Source of the DNA: Pasteurellaceae bacterium
GTDB taxonomy: Bacteria > Pseudomonadota > Gammaproteobacteria > Enterobacterales > Pasteurellaceae
Length of the DNA stretch: 64,000 nt
NCBI GenBank assembly: GCA_030528525.1
Contig: JAUMYT010000007.1
Location: 54,123 to 118,122 of the forward strand
Reading direction: 5' to 3'
This document shows positions 45,888 through 55,130 of this stretch, in pieces. The notes beneath the pieces are model-generated. The model did no database searches, was not told the origin of the DNA, and saw only the letters and a program-made list of their open reading frames with translations. The position numbers and the translations under genes were made by a program. The stretch's first letter is position 1, and each line of letters starts with the position of its first letter.

Positions 45888-46420
45888 TGCATTTCCTTGC
45901 GTAAATCCTGCCAGCGAGAAAGAAAATCTTCCGCAAATTTGGGGTTATAGCCTTTTTGCTGATAGCGAATAACGCCTTTATGATCAACAAGATAGCTCAC
46001 AGGAGCAGAATTAACGTACAACGTTTGAGCTAAAAAACCTTGTTGAGCATCATCAATCACCCAAATAAACGGATTGCCCCATTGGTTCAACGCATTGCGA
46101 GCATCATCAGGGCGATCGGCGTATGTCAGCCCAACGATCGGCACGCCTTTGGCTTGTAAATCAAGCATCTGCGGAAATTCCTTAATACACCAAGTACACC
46201 AACTCGCCCAGACATTCACAATAAACGGCTCATTCGAAAAACTCGCCTTGCTCAACACTGTATTAGTGTCGGTCAAACTCGGCAGACGAAATTCGGGAAA
46301 TGGCTTGCCTCGCCAATCTTCGCTCGGCGATACATTATCAGGATTTTTCAACTGCATCACCAAAAACAGTACCACGGCTAACAGCAACACAAGGGGTAAA
46401 AAAAGTAAGGTTTTTTTCAT
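45884..46420 (-). CDS. dsbE: Thiol:disulfide interchange protein DsbE/CcmG
   Basis: A 178-residue membrane-anchored thioredoxin-like protein. The N-terminal segment (LFLPLVLLLAVVLFLVM) anchors it to the inner membrane; the active site is WASWCTWC (Cys75, Cys78). It reduces apocytochrome c together with CcmH. It overlaps ccmH by four bases. Immediately upstream (9 bp) lies a DUF4143 ATPase gene that separates it from its natural partner ccmF. Confidence 0.92.
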   Translation of the reverse strand: MKKTLLFLPLVLLLAVVLFLVMQLKNPDNVSPSEDWRGKPFPEFRLPSLTDTNTVLSKASFSNEPFIVNVWASWCTWCIKEFPQMLDLQAKGVPIVGLTYADRPDDARNALNQWGNPFIWVIDDAQQGFLAQTLYVNSAPVSYLVDHKGVIRYQQKGYNPKFAEDFLSRWQDLRKEMQ

Positions 46421-46429
46421 TTTTATGCC

Positions 46430-47647
46430 TTATTCAAAATATTTTTGCCAATCGGAATAAAATGGCAAAACGTCAATCACTTTATTTTCGGCTAGAATTT
46501 TATCGGTTTGATCTAAGGTAATAATATAGCCTTTGTCTAAATTAAAATGATTCATTGCATCCAATAAACCTTCTTGTTCCCGATGTAAATTCTCAGCATT
46601 TAAATTTAAACAAACTTGAACTAATGCAAAAGGTTGATTTTTTTTATAGAAAACAAAATCGCATTCTTTATTATTTTCATTGTAATAATAAATTTTTTGG
46701 CTTTTTTGTCGCAATGCCCAAAATACCGCATTTTCTAGTTTTCTTCCCCAATCTTGCGTAAAGCTCGGTTTAATCACTTGCTGCAAGCCATTATCAATAA
46801 AATACACCTTGCGTGGATTTACTAATTGCGATTTATAGGAATAGCTAAATTTAGGCACTAATGAAATTAAATAACTTTGTTCTAAATAAGAAAGGTATTC
46901 CTGCACTGTCGCCGTGCTTTTTACATTGATACTTTGTTTTAATTTACTGGCGGTGATTAAATTACCGATATTACTTGCTAAGAATAAACTGAGCTGTTCA
47001 ATGCCTTGTTTATCACGAATACCATAACGCACCACAATATCTCGATATAAAATATCATTAAATAAAGCGGTTAAAATATCTTCTTCTTGTAGAGTTAAAT
47101 ATTGTGGAAAGCCACCTTGTGTTAAATAACTTTTTACCGACTCAGCATCAAAAGGTTTATTTAAAAATTCGCAAAACTCAATATAGGAAAATGGGAAAAG
47201 TTCTTTGGTAAGATGTCTTCCCGTCAGCTTAGTGCCAAGCTCACGACTGAGTAAAGACGAATTAGAGCCTGTAACGACCACCTGATAGCCCTCATCCAGT
47301 TTACCACGCACATAAATTTCCCAATGTTCAACCACCTGAATTTCGTCAAAAAACAGAATTTTTGCCTGTTTTTCTTGAATGATTTCATCAAGTATGGGGA
47401 AATTATCAAATTTAAAATTTTTTAAAGAAGGGGCATCAAAATTGATGAATAACACATCCTCGCTCTGCTTTGCTAAAAGTTGGGCAAGTAGCGTGCTTTT
47501 TCCACAACGGCGAATGCCAGACACGATTAAGGCAAAATCGGGCAATAATCGTAGGCTAGATAATGCTTTACGAGGGTAGCTTGCTTGCTGTGTGAGCTTG
47601 CTTTGCTGCTGCTCAATAGTTGCCGTGAGATCCGATTTTCTTAACAT
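46430..47647 (-). CDS. AAA_14/DUF4143 ATPase
   Basis: A 405-residue ATPase of the AAA_14-DUF4143 type. Walker A is GIRRCGKSTLLAQLL (about 43-57), Walker B is ILFFDEIQ, and sensor region VVTGSNSSLLSRE follows; the DUF4143 domain with VYFIDNGLQQ, ENAVFWALR and ECDFVFYKK ends the protein. Role unknown; such proteins move often between genomes. It is AT-rich, carries no USS and lies between ccmF and dsbE, so it looks like an insertion into a cytochrome c maturation operon. Confidence 0.9.
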   Translation of the reverse strand: MLRKSDLTATIEQQQSKLTQQASYPRKALSSLRLLPDFALIVSGIRRCGKSTLLAQLLAKQSEDVLFINFDAPSLKNFKFDNFPILDEIIQEKQAKILFFDEIQVVEHWEIYVRGKLDEGYQVVVTGSNSSLLSRELGTKLTGRHLTKELFPFSYIEFCEFLNKPFDAESVKSYLTQGGFPQYLTLQEEDILTALFNDILYRDIVVRYGIRDKQGIEQLSLFLASNIGNLITASKLKQSINVKSTATVQEYLSYLEQSYLISLVPKFSYSYKSQLVNPRKVYFIDNGLQQVIKPSFTQDWGRKLENAVFWALRQKSQKIYYYNENNKECDFVFYKKNQPFALVQVCLNLNAENLHREQEGLLDAMNHFNLDKGYIITLDQTDKILAENKVIDVLPFYSDWQKYFE

Positions 47648-47732
47648 TTTTACCTTAATGTGTTTATTTGTATTAAATGGATTTGTTCAATACTAACAAA
47701 CGATAGTGTTTAATGCAAATGAACAGTATTGT

Positions 47733-49649
47733 TCATTTTTGTTGAATAGATTTAACTTTTCGTAGCCCAACTACCGCCAACAACGCCGCCAGCACCATTA
47801 AAACACCGCCCAACCATAAGGCTCTGACATAAGGTTTGTAGTGCAGGCGGAAGGCGTATTCTTGGCTGCCGAGTTTGTCGCCCATCACGATATAAATGTC
47901 GTCCAAACCCTTGTGTGCCAAGCCGACTTCCGCCATTGTCATTGTGCGAACATCGTAGTAACGGCGTTCTGGATAAAGGGTGGCAAGTGGGCGATCATCG
48001 CTGTCGTACAGCCGAAAAGTGGCTCGCTCAGCGGTGTAATTTTGCCCGATTTCGTGGCTGAAATGGGCATATTCAAACCAAAATCCTGCCAGTTCGGCTC
48101 GTTCTGTCGGCTTCATTCTCACGCCCAATTCATCACCGTAATAGCTGTTCATCATCGCCCCCACCACACAAATGGCAAAACCGATATGGGCGAGCCGCAT
48201 TGCAAGCGGTCGGATTCGCCACATAAATTGCCGATAGGGTAAATGGGTCAGCATTATCCAAATCGCAAGGCTGACAAACATAGTCGGTAGCCATTGCAAC
48301 TCAAAGGCGGTACTGCGTTGCAAGGTGTGGAAAGTGAGAGCCACGCTCAAACCGAACGCCACAGGCAAGAGTGCCAGTTGAATAAACACGGCTTTTGGCA
48401 GTAACGATTTCCAACGCAAAATAGTCGCCAAGCCCATCACACTCAGCAGAATCAAGCTAATCGGCGTGAAAATGCTGTTGAAGTAAGGGGCACCGACCGA
48501 AATCGATCCCCAATTCATCGCACTGAAAATCATCGGGTAAAAGGTGCCAAGCACCACCACGCAACACGCCAGCACGAACAAGCCGTTGAGCAACAACAAG
48601 GCGGTTTCTTTGGAAAGCAATCGGAAACGTACTTCGCCCTCCCACAAATTCACTCGCAGGGCGAACAGGGCAAGAGCCACGAAGCTCAAACTGAAAAATA
48701 AGATAAGCAAAGCAATGCCACGGTCAGCATCGACGGCGAAAGCGTGAACGGACGTCAGCACGCCCGAACGGACAATGAAGGTGCCGAGCAAGCTCAAGGC
48801 AAAGGCGAAAATGGCGAGCAAAATCGTCCAATAGCTAAAAATGCCACGCTGTTCGCTCACGATCAGGCTGTGAATGAGTGCCGTGCCAAGCAGCCACGGC
48901 ATCAGGGACACATTTTCCACGGGATCCCAAAACCACCAACCGCCCCAGCCGAGTTCGTAATACGCCCACCACGCCCCCAGTACGATGCCTGCGGTCAGAA
49001 ACGCCCAGGCAATCAGTGTCCACGGGCGAATCCAACGAGCCACGGCAAAATCAAACACACCACCGATCAGCATTGCGACTGTCATCGCAAAGCTGACTGC
49101 AAAGCCAACATAGCCCAAATAGAGCAACGGCGGGTGGAAAATCAGCCCAATATCCTGCAACATTGGATTGAGATCTCGCCCTTCGGGTGGGGCAGGGAAT
49201 TGTCGTTCAAAGGGGTTCGACACCCACAGAATAAACAGGGCAAAGCTGAAGATGATCAATGCCAATACAACAAGGGTGCGATCACGGAACAAGGGGTCAG
49301 ATCTTGGCGAAAAAGTGCAAAAGATGCCAGACCAAAACGTCAGAGCGGCGAGCCAAAACAGCATTGAGCCTTCGTGTCCGCCCCAAGTGGCGGCAAATTT
49401 GAAGAAACTCGGCAACTGGCTGTTAGAGTGAGCAGCCACGTAGCTGAGTGTGAAATCATCGACCAAAAAAGCGTGAGCCAAGATACCAAAAGCAGTCAGC
49501 CCCAGCAGAGTTTGAGCCAAGGTAAAATGGCAGTTAAAGGCTAACCAATGCGGTTTTCTTGCCAGTTCGGCCCACAGCGAAAACAGCACCTGCACCGCAG
49601 ACAATCCCACCAATAAAATCAAACAAAAATAGCCAAACTCGGCAATCAT
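47733..49649 (-). CDS. ccmF: Haem lyase subunit CcmF/NrfE
   Basis: A 638-residue polytopic membrane protein of the CcmF/NrfE family that attaches haem to apocytochrome c. The tryptophan-rich WWD region GWGGWWFWDPVENVSLMPW, EGRDLNPMLQD, TWGGHEGSMLFW and the periplasmic C-terminal RYYDVRTMTMAEVGL are present. The length fits CcmF better than the shorter E. coli NrfE. The start at 49649 is chosen; upstream codons to 49703 fall in a USS. ccmA-E are not here, so the cluster could serve nitrite reductase. Confidence 0.9.
   Translation of the reverse strand: MIAEFGYFCLILLVGLSAVQVLFSLWAELARKPHWLAFNCHFTLAQTLLGLTAFGILAHAFLVDDFTLSYVAAHSNSQLPSFFKFAATWGGHEGSMLFWLAALTFWSGIFCTFSPRSDPLFRDRTLVVLALIIFSFALFILWVSNPFERQFPAPPEGRDLNPMLQDIGLIFHPPLLYLGYVGFAVSFAMTVAMLIGGVFDFAVARWIRPWTLIAWAFLTAGIVLGAWWAYYELGWGGWWFWDPVENVSLMPWLLGTALIHSLIVSEQRGIFSYWTILLAIFAFALSLLGTFIVRSGVLTSVHAFAVDADRGIALLILFFSLSFVALALFALRVNLWEGEVRFRLLSKETALLLLNGLFVLACCVVVLGTFYPMIFSAMNWGSISVGAPYFNSIFTPISLILLSVMGLATILRWKSLLPKAVFIQLALLPVAFGLSVALTFHTLQRSTAFELQWLPTMFVSLAIWIMLTHLPYRQFMWRIRPLAMRLAHIGFAICVVGAMMNSYYGDELGVRMKPTERAELAGFWFEYAHFSHEIGQNYTAERATFRLYDSDDRPLATLYPERRYYDVRTMTMAEVGLAHKGLDDIYIVMGDKLGSQEYAFRLHYKPYVRALWLGGVLMVLAALLAVVGLRKVKSIQQK
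49289..49323 (+). repeat. Variant uptake signal sequence inside ccmF
   Basis: ACAAGGGGTCAGATCTTGGC then AAAAAGTGCAAAAG. Confidence 0.7.
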
Positions 49650-49661
49650 AGGTTTTCCAAC

Positions 49662-49696
49662 ATTTTGCAGAAAATGGGCGTATTCTACCCCCTTGC
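49662..49696 (-). repeat. Variant uptake signal sequence upstream of ccmF
   Basis: Minus-strand GCAAGGGGGTAGAATACGCC then ATTTTCTGCAAAAT. Confidence 0.7.
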
Positions 49697-49708
49697 AAGG
49701 CATAAAAA

Positions 49709-49741
49709 AAGGATAGTGCGGAGTAAATCCGCTCTATCCTT
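49709..49741 (-). terminator. ybaB terminator
   Basis: Interrupted stem AAGGATAG-GCGGA / TCCGC-CTATCCTT followed on the minus strand by a run of T, 21 bp beyond the ybaB stop. Confidence 0.85.
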
Positions 49742-49762
49742 ATTTCATTTAATCTATCTCAA

Positions 49763-50092
49763 TTAAAACGGCATTTTCATACCTGGTGGCAGCTGAATGC
49801 CTGCGGTCACGCTTGCCATTTTCTCTTTTTGCATCTCTTCGGCACGACGAACGGCATCGTTGAATGCGGCAGCAATCAGATCTTCCAACATCTCTTTATC
49901 GTCTTCCATTAATGATGGATCGATTTCAAGACGACGGCAGTTGTGGGCACCGTTGATCGTGACTTTCACCAAGCCCGCACCCGATTCGCCCGTTACTTCC
50001 AGTTGTGCGATCTCTTCTTGCATTTTTTGCATACGCTCTTGCATTTGTTGGGCTTGTTTCATCAAACCGCCCAATCCACCTTTTCCAAACAT
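49763..50092 (-). CDS. ybaB: Nucleoid-associated protein YbaB/EbfC
   Basis: A 109-residue YbaB. It starts [18 protein letters not shown] and ends with [12 protein letters not shown], both hallmark segments. It is a small dimeric DNA-binding protein. AGGAG lies just before the ATG at 50092; the open frame to 50197 runs through a terminator and a USS and is not used. In many genomes it pairs with recR or dnaX; neither is seen here. Confidence 0.95.
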   Translation of the reverse strand: MFGKGGLGGLMKQAQQMQERMQKMQEEIAQLEVTGESGAGLVKVTINGAHNCRRLEIDPSLMEDDKEMLEDLIAAAFNDAVRRAEEMQKEKMASVTAGIQLPPGMKMPF

Positions 50093-50119
50093 TGAATGCT
50101 CCTCAATAAAATTAAAAAA

Positions 50120-50144
50120 ACGCCTGCATTCTACTGATGCAGGC
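50120..50144 (-). terminator. ilvD terminator
   Basis: Nine-base stem CGCCTGCAT / ATGCAGGCG followed on the minus strand by TTTTTTT. It lies between ilvD and ybaB. Confidence 0.88.
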
Positions 50145-50151
50145 GGGGTTG

Positions 50152-50187
50152 TGCAAGGGGGTGAGAAAAATGGACTTTTTGCAAAAT
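50152..50187 (+). repeat. Variant uptake signal sequence
   Basis: GCAAGGGGGTGAGAAAAATGG then CTTTTTGCAAAATT, beside the ilvD terminator. Confidence 0.75.
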
Positions 50188-50203
50188 TCCCCACCAACGA
50201 GCA

Positions 50204-52039
50204 TTAAATCTTAGTTTTATCGCGAACCGCCCCTTTATCCGCCGAAGTCGCAAAATGTCCGTATACTTTCAAGGCAAACGACACTTCACGTTGGCGGTTT
50301 GTCGGTTTCCAGCCGAGTTTGTCTTGCTCGGCTCGGCGAGTGGCTAATTCTTCATCCGAAACGACTAATTGAATAGAACGATTTGGAATGTCGATTTCAA
50401 TGCGATCGCCATCTCTTACTAAGCCGATGGTGCCACCTGCTGCGGCTTCTGGCGAGCAATGCCCGATAGACAGCCCTGATGTACCGCCAGAGAAGCGTCC
50501 GTCTGTGAGTAACGCACAGGCTTTGCCTAAACCCATTGATTTCAAATAGCTGGTTGGGTAAAGCATTTCTTGCATACCCGGCCCACCTTTTGGCCCTTCG
50601 TAGCGAATCACGACAACGTGTCCTGCCTGCACTTTGCCACCCAAAATGCCGTTTACGGCATCTTCTTGGCTCTCGAACACAATCGCATTACCCGTGAATT
50701 TCAAAATGCTTTCGTCTACCCCTGCGGTTTTGACGATACAGCCGTCCACCGCCAAGTTGCCTGAGAGCATTGCCAAACCGCCGTCTTGGCTATAGGCAAA
50801 CTGTTTACTACGGATACAGCCATTTTCACGATCATCGTCCACCGTATCCCAACGGCAATCTTGCGAGAAGGCTTGCGTGGTGCGAATGCCAGCTGGGCCT
50901 GCACGGAAGAATTTGTGTACCGCTTCATCTTTGGTCAGCACGATGTCGTATTTGGCGATCTGCTCGCCAATGCTCATTCCAAGCACGGTGCGAGTGTCGT
51001 TGTGCAGAAGATTAGCACGGTCTAATTCGCCCAAAATCGCCATAATCCCACCTGCACGGTGGACATCTTCCATATGGTATTTTTGCGTGTTCGGGGCGAC
51101 TTTGCTCAAGCACGGCACCACACGAGAAAGGCGGTCGATGTCTGCCATCGTGAAATCCACTTCCGCTTCTTGGGCGGCGGCGAGTAAATGCAGCACGGTG
51201 TTGGTTGAACCGCCCATTGCGATGTCTAAGCTCATCGCATTTTCAAAGGCTTTTTTGCTGGCAATGGAACGTGGCAACACGCTCGCATCATCTTGTTCGT
51301 AGTAACGTTTGCACAGCTCCACAATTTGCGAACCTGCGTCTAAAAATAACCGCTTGCGATCAGCGTGGGTCGCCAAACACGAGCCATTGCCTGGCAAGCT
51401 CAAGCCCAAGGCTTCGGTTAAACAGTTCATTGAGTTGGCGGTGAACATTCCTGAACAGGAACCGCACGTCGGGCAAGCGGAGCGTTCAATGCGGTCGCTG
51501 TCTTCGTCCGATACATTCGGGTTCGCCCCTTGGATCATTGCATCGACTAAGTCTAATTTGATGATTTTGTCAGACAGCTTGGTTTTGCCAGCTTCCATCG
51601 GGCCGCCAGAGACAAACACACACGGAATATTCAGACGTAACGCCGCCATTAACATTCCGGGGGTGATTTTGTCGCAGTTGGAAATGCACACCATCGCATC
51701 GGCACAGTGAGCATTAACCATATATTCTACGCTGTCGGCAATCAAATCACGGCTTGGCAAGGAATAAAGCATACCGCCGTGCCCCATTGCAATGCCATCG
51801 TCCACCGCAATGGTGTTGAACTCTTTCGCCACGCCGCCCGCTTTTTCGATCTGCTCGGCAACCAACTGCCCCATATCTTTCAAATGCACGTGCCCCGGCA
51901 CGAACTGGGTAAAGGAATTGACCACCGCAATAATCGGCTTGCCGAAGTCGTTGTCTTTCATTCCTGTGGCACGCCATAAGGCACGTGCCCCTGCCATATT
52001 GCGACCTTGCGTACTGGTCGCTGAACGTAATTTTGGCAT
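50204..52039 (-). CDS. ilvD: Dihydroxy-acid dehydratase
   Basis: A 611-residue IlvD, iron-sulfur enzyme of valine, leucine and isoleucine synthesis. Cluster cysteines are in [12 protein letters not shown] and [31 protein letters not shown] lies near the C-terminus. The start at 52039 ([10 protein letters not shown]) has GGAGA upstream; the frame continues to 52093 through a USS. Other ilv genes are absent, and ilvY is 49 kb away. No leader peptide or attenuator is visible upstream. Confidence 0.97.
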   Translation of the reverse strand: MPKLRSATSTQGRNMAGARALWRATGMKDNDFGKPIIAVVNSFTQFVPGHVHLKDMGQLVAEQIEKAGGVAKEFNTIAVDDGIAMGHGGMLYSLPSRDLIADSVEYMVNAHCADAMVCISNCDKITPGMLMAALRLNIPCVFVSGGPMEAGKTKLSDKIIKLDLVDAMIQGANPNVSDEDSDRIERSACPTCGSCSGMFTANSMNCLTEALGLSLPGNGSCLATHADRKRLFLDAGSQIVELCKRYYEQDDASVLPRSIASKKAFENAMSLDIAMGGSTNTVLHLLAAAQEAEVDFTMADIDRLSRVVPCLSKVAPNTQKYHMEDVHRAGGIMAILGELDRANLLHNDTRTVLGMSIGEQIAKYDIVLTKDEAVHKFFRAGPAGIRTTQAFSQDCRWDTVDDDRENGCIRSKQFAYSQDGGLAMLSGNLAVDGCIVKTAGVDESILKFTGNAIVFESQEDAVNGILGGKVQAGHVVVIRYEGPKGGPGMQEMLYPTSYLKSMGLGKACALLTDGRFSGGTSGLSIGHCSPEAAAGGTIGLVRDGDRIEIDIPNRSIQLVVSDEELATRRAEQDKLGWKPTNRQREVSFALKVYGHFATSADKGAVRDKTKI

Positions 52040-52061
52040 AATCTCTCCAAGTGTTGTGTTT

Positions 52062-52097
52062 GCAAGGGGGGAGATTTTACAGAAAAATGGCAAAATC
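52062..52097 (+). repeat. Variant uptake signal sequence
   Basis: GCAAGGGGGGAGATTTTACAG then AAAATGGCAAAATC, upstream of ilvD. It marks the edge of the core region; the next 10 kb contain few USS. Confidence 0.7.
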
Positions 52098-52245
52098 GCT
52101 ACACCCTAAACTCATCCACATATTGAACCACACTTTGTATAAAATACTTGTAAAGCTCACTCAAAATTTAAACTATATAAATAGATTATAAAAAATAAGA
52201 AAATTTTTATTGATACAAAAAATAAATTTTCCTATACTTTAGACA

Positions 52246-52317
52246 CTAAATGGATCGGGGGTGCTCGGTCGGCGTCATAGTCTCGGTGGGGTTCATCGAG
52301 ACTTTTCGCTTTTTGGG
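52246..52317 (-). other. GC-rich, coding-like tail beyond the DUF3800 stop codon
   Basis: The stop TAG at 52318-52320 is followed in the same frame by 23 further sense codons and a second TAG at 52246. A shifted frame is open too and reads KSLDEPHRDYDADRAPPIH. The patch is strongly GC-rich inside an AT-rich gap, so it may be a lost or read-through C-terminus. It also contains a seven-base inverted repeat AGTCTCG / CGAGACT. Confidence 0.4.
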
Positions 52318-53070
52318 CTAAGGAAAATGCTTTAGCCCTTTTTGATCAAAGTTCTTTCCAACCGAACATCGACCACCTTCGCAATAAAATTTACTTTTCA
52401 GTATTTCAAAGGCTCTGTTTTCTTGTGAACCATCTAGTGCATATCGCCCAATCGGTCTAGCGACTAAATCCGCCACTTGTAACCCAACAGAATTAATCTG
52501 CTTTGGCACAACTTTTACACGAAACGGCAATTCTTTCTTAAAGCGATTATCGCCGCTACAAATCCGTAAAAATTCAAGTTCCAGTTCCTTATCTTCTTTT
52601 TTGCCACGACTTTCCACCGCCACAAAAGTAATTTTATCCTGTTGATTTTTCTCACACACAAAATCGTACAATGTTTCAAGGCAATGCTTCAAAGAAAAAT
52701 GATAAGGGTGAGCAATATCTTTATGGTTATTCAATTTATTTTTTTCTATCACACAAGCAGCTAAGACAAAATTAATTTGTTCCATAATTTCAGAAAGTTT
52801 ACTTATAAATATCTGCCTGTCTTCAAGAGAAGTGAAAATATTAAACGCCCCTTTTTCTTTACGGATTTCGTGTTCGTGCAATACAACCATATCGTGACCA
52901 AAATAATCAAATTTTAATTGTTGAACTTTCGGAACGACCTGTGCAAGATAATGCTGTTTATAAAAAATACAAAATGCCAACACAAAAATGGGATAGTTCG
53001 GATCAATCGATTGCAAACTATGATCACCACTTTCATCAACATAAACCATAAAATCACTATATTTACTCAT
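52318..53070 (-). CDS. DUF3800 domain protein
   Basis: A 250-residue DUF3800 protein. MVYVDESGDH at the N-terminus with conserved Asp and Glu, and VGLQVADLVARPIGRYALDG near residue 205 are the family signatures, suggesting an RNase-H-like nuclease fold. Function is unknown, but these genes are frequent in defence islands and phages. It is the last gene of the island, downstream of hsdS2 with a REP between them. Confidence 0.85.
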   Translation of the reverse strand: MSKYSDFMVYVDESGDHSLQSIDPNYPIFVLAFCIFYKQHYLAQVVPKVQQLKFDYFGHDMVVLHEHEIRKEKGAFNIFTSLEDRQIFISKLSEIMEQINFVLAACVIEKNKLNNHKDIAHPYHFSLKHCLETLYDFVCEKNQQDKITFVAVESRGKKEDKELELEFLRICSGDNRFKKELPFRVKVVPKQINSVGLQVADLVARPIGRYALDGSQENRAFEILKSKFYCEGGRCSVGKNFDQKGLKHFP

Positions 53071-53102
53071 CGCTATCTCTTTTTTTAGTTGTAAGTTATA
53101 TT

Positions 53103-53123
53103 ATGAGCTAAAGCCCATCCTAC
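53103..53123 (-). repeat. REP palindrome, single copy
   Basis: Minus-strand GTAGGATGGGCTTTAGCTCA. The stop codon of hsdS2 (TAG at 53120-53122) lies inside it. Confidence 0.75.
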
Positions 53124-54355
53124 ATTTTATTTTTATTGAAATTCAATAGTTTGTCTCGATAATACTGATACTGTTTTTCTCTTAATTCGATTTCTTTAGG
53201 CAAACCTTCGGTGATGGAGTGAGTCAACCGTTCGAATTTATCCAATATTGCTACGATTTTTTGTTGGCTTTCTAAAGGTGGAAAAGGAAGTAATAAATTA
53301 TCAAACGTTGCAAGATTTATATTTTCTTGTGCACTTCCTGTGCTTTGAGATTGCAATTTAGTTTTAAATGATGATAAAAGGTACTCAACATATGCTTCAC
53401 TTGTTTGCTTTGGATCTGCTACAAAACCAATAATGCTATCAGGAAAGCAGGCATCAAAATTTAAGATACCAGTTTCTGCTATATTTGCGGCAATAGTGAT
53501 ACATAACGTGCCTTTTTTCCATAATTTACTTTGTTGCAGACCAAAATCACTATATGTTTGGCTATAATCTTCAATTAAATGAGATGAATTTCTTATATCT
53601 CCAGTTTGAATAAATGGAATATCTCCGCCATACAATCTCACATCATTTCTAGGTCTATGCTTAGATTTTCCTCTTCCAAAGTCCAAAGCCACATCTTTCA
53701 ATGTTTTCCACTCCACATCATCACCAAACGTCAGCAAATAATCCCGATAATACTGATATTGTTTTTCACGCAGGGATAATTCGGCTTTCAGCGTGGCTTT
53801 CAGCTCTGTCAATTTGTCAAGTATATTTACAATTTCTTTTTGAAGTGAAATTGGAGGGATTGGGATTTGGATTTTCTTGAACTGCTCTTTTGAAATGTTA
53901 AAACGTGTTACACCGCTCGCAGTTTTAATAATTTGCTTTCTCATAAAATTAGAACGAAATAAAAATTTCGCAAATTCTGGTGCAATATCTATATCTTCAT
54001 TAAAACGAATACCAAAAGAAAAACTATTTAAATAAATAGGCTCATCAAAATGAGTGGTAACAGCTGCTGACATTCCTGCTTCTTCTGAGATTTCAGAAGA
54101 ACCTGTAAATAAAACATCGCCATATTGAACGCAATGCTGTTTTTCATTTTCTGAAATTTTTACACTTTCTAAAGTAGTGCAATCAATTTCTAAATTGCCA
54201 AAAATGTTTTTATATGTGATGTATTTTGCGTTACCGCTTTCAAAATCATTTTTACTTTTTCCTGTTAATCCGCCATATAAAGTAGCTACTTCCCCCAAAG
54301 GCTTCCACTCCACTTCGGCTTGTTCAATGATTTGAAAAATATTATTTAATTTCAT
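53120..54355 (-). CDS. hsdS: Type I restriction specificity subunit HsdS, intact copy
   Basis: A 411-residue HsdS with two target recognition domains. TRD1 begins after VEWKPLGEVATLYGG, the first conserved helix is LQKEIVNILDKLTELKATLKA with LREKQYQYYRDYLLTF, TRD2 starts at VEWKTLKDVALDFG, and a second conserved helix (QQKIVAILDKFERL) ends the protein. It reads the DNA target for HsdM and HsdR. It is downstream of hsdR and RAYT, unlike the frameshifted copy next to hsdM, and may be the functional one. Confidence 0.93.
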   Translation of the reverse strand: MKLNNIFQIIEQAEVEWKPLGEVATLYGGLTGKSKNDFESGNAKYITYKNIFGNLEIDCTTLESVKISENEKQHCVQYGDVLFTGSSEISEEAGMSAAVTTHFDEPIYLNSFSFGIRFNEDIDIAPEFAKFLFRSNFMRKQIIKTASGVTRFNISKEQFKKIQIPIPPISLQKEIVNILDKLTELKATLKAELSLREKQYQYYRDYLLTFGDDVEWKTLKDVALDFGRGKSKHRPRNDVRLYGGDIPFIQTGDIRNSSHLIEDYSQTYSDFGLQQSKLWKKGTLCITIAANIAETGILNFDACFPDSIIGFVADPKQTSEAYVEYLLSSFKTKLQSQSTGSAQENINLATFDNLLLPFPPLESQQKIVAILDKFERLTHSITEGLPKEIELREKQYQYYRDKLLNFNKNKM

Positions 54356-54384
54356 TATCTACTCGTCATATCTCGTTCTATCTC

Positions 54385-54449
54385 GTAGGATGGGCTTTAG
54401 CCCATCATTTCAAGCTATATGTTTTTTGATGGGCTAAAGCCCATCCTAC
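54385..54449. repeat. REP palindrome pair between hsdS and RAYT
   Basis: GTAGGATGGGCTTTAGCCC at 54385-54406 and the inverted copy at 54428-54449. The RAYT stop codon touches the second copy. Confidence 0.9.
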
Positions 54450-54997
54450 TATTCAATATAAAGATTTTTAATGTTAGGGAGAATATTACTTCCCCAATCT
54501 TTAGGATAAATTCCTTTTTCCACATCACGATGAAAAGAGGAATATATCCAATCTTGAACACTATTCACATAATTATGTTTAACAGGGTTATAGTAAATAT
54601 AATCCATATGATTTTCTAAATCTTTATTATCACGAATTAAATGCTCCCAAAATCTGCGTTGCCAAATTCCAGCTTCTCTAGATTTCACTTGGCTTTCATT
54701 CGGTTTTCTACATTCTTTCGGCAAACTTTTAGAAAAAAGAGACTTGAGAAAACTGATGCGAATTGAGTAGTTATGATCATTTTCTGGTAATTGCATAATC
54801 AAATGAAAATGGTCGGGCAATATACAAATTGCTAACGTTTCAAAAGGGTAACGCTCTACTGTTTTCTTATATACCAAACGAAAAATATCAATATAGCGAA
54901 CTAAATAATCTTTTGTTCGATCTTGGAGAACGATAGTAAAGAAATAAATGCCACCTTTCGTAAAATCCCGCCGATAATTTGCCATTATATTCTCCAT
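54449..54997 (-). CDS. REP-associated tyrosine transposase (RAYT, TnpA_REP)
   Basis: A 182-residue Y1/HUH nuclease of the RAYT group. The HUH motif is PDHFHLIMQLP (His63, His65); the catalytic tyrosine is in MDYIYYNPVKHNYV (Tyr135 or 136), followed by the WIYSSFHRD segment typical of RAYTs. Such enzymes cut and join single-stranded REP hairpins and are thought to spread them. REP copies abut both ends of this gene. Start at 54997 or 54985. Confidence 0.93.
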   Translation of the reverse strand: MENIMANYRRDFTKGGIYFFTIVLQDRTKDYLVRYIDIFRLVYKKTVERYPFETLAICILPDHFHLIMQLPENDHNYSIRISFLKSLFSKSLPKECRKPNESQVKSREAGIWQRRFWEHLIRDNKDLENHMDYIYYNPVKHNYVNSVQDWIYSSFHRDVEKGIYPKDWGSNILPNIKNLYIE

Positions 54998-55004
54998 AAT
55001 TAAT

Positions 55005-55119
55005 GTAGGATGGGCTTTAGCCCATCAAAAAAATTTTTTATTGAAATTGATGGGCTAAAGCCTATCCTACACTATCAAAAAATTATTTATCGAAATTGAT
55101 GGGCTAAAGCCCATCCTAC
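55005..55119. repeat. REP triplet between RAYT and hsdR
   Basis: One copy GTAGGATGGGCTTTAGCCC at 55005-55026, then inverted copies at 55049-55070 (one base changed) and 55098-55119. The first is eight bases from the RAYT start. Confidence 0.9.
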
Positions 55120-55130
55120 ATTATCCACTC

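Noticed and set aside
46386..46415. USS copy in dsbE (ACAAGGGGTAAAAAAAG)
   Set aside because: The core fits but the AGAT stretch and TTTGCAA tail are missing.
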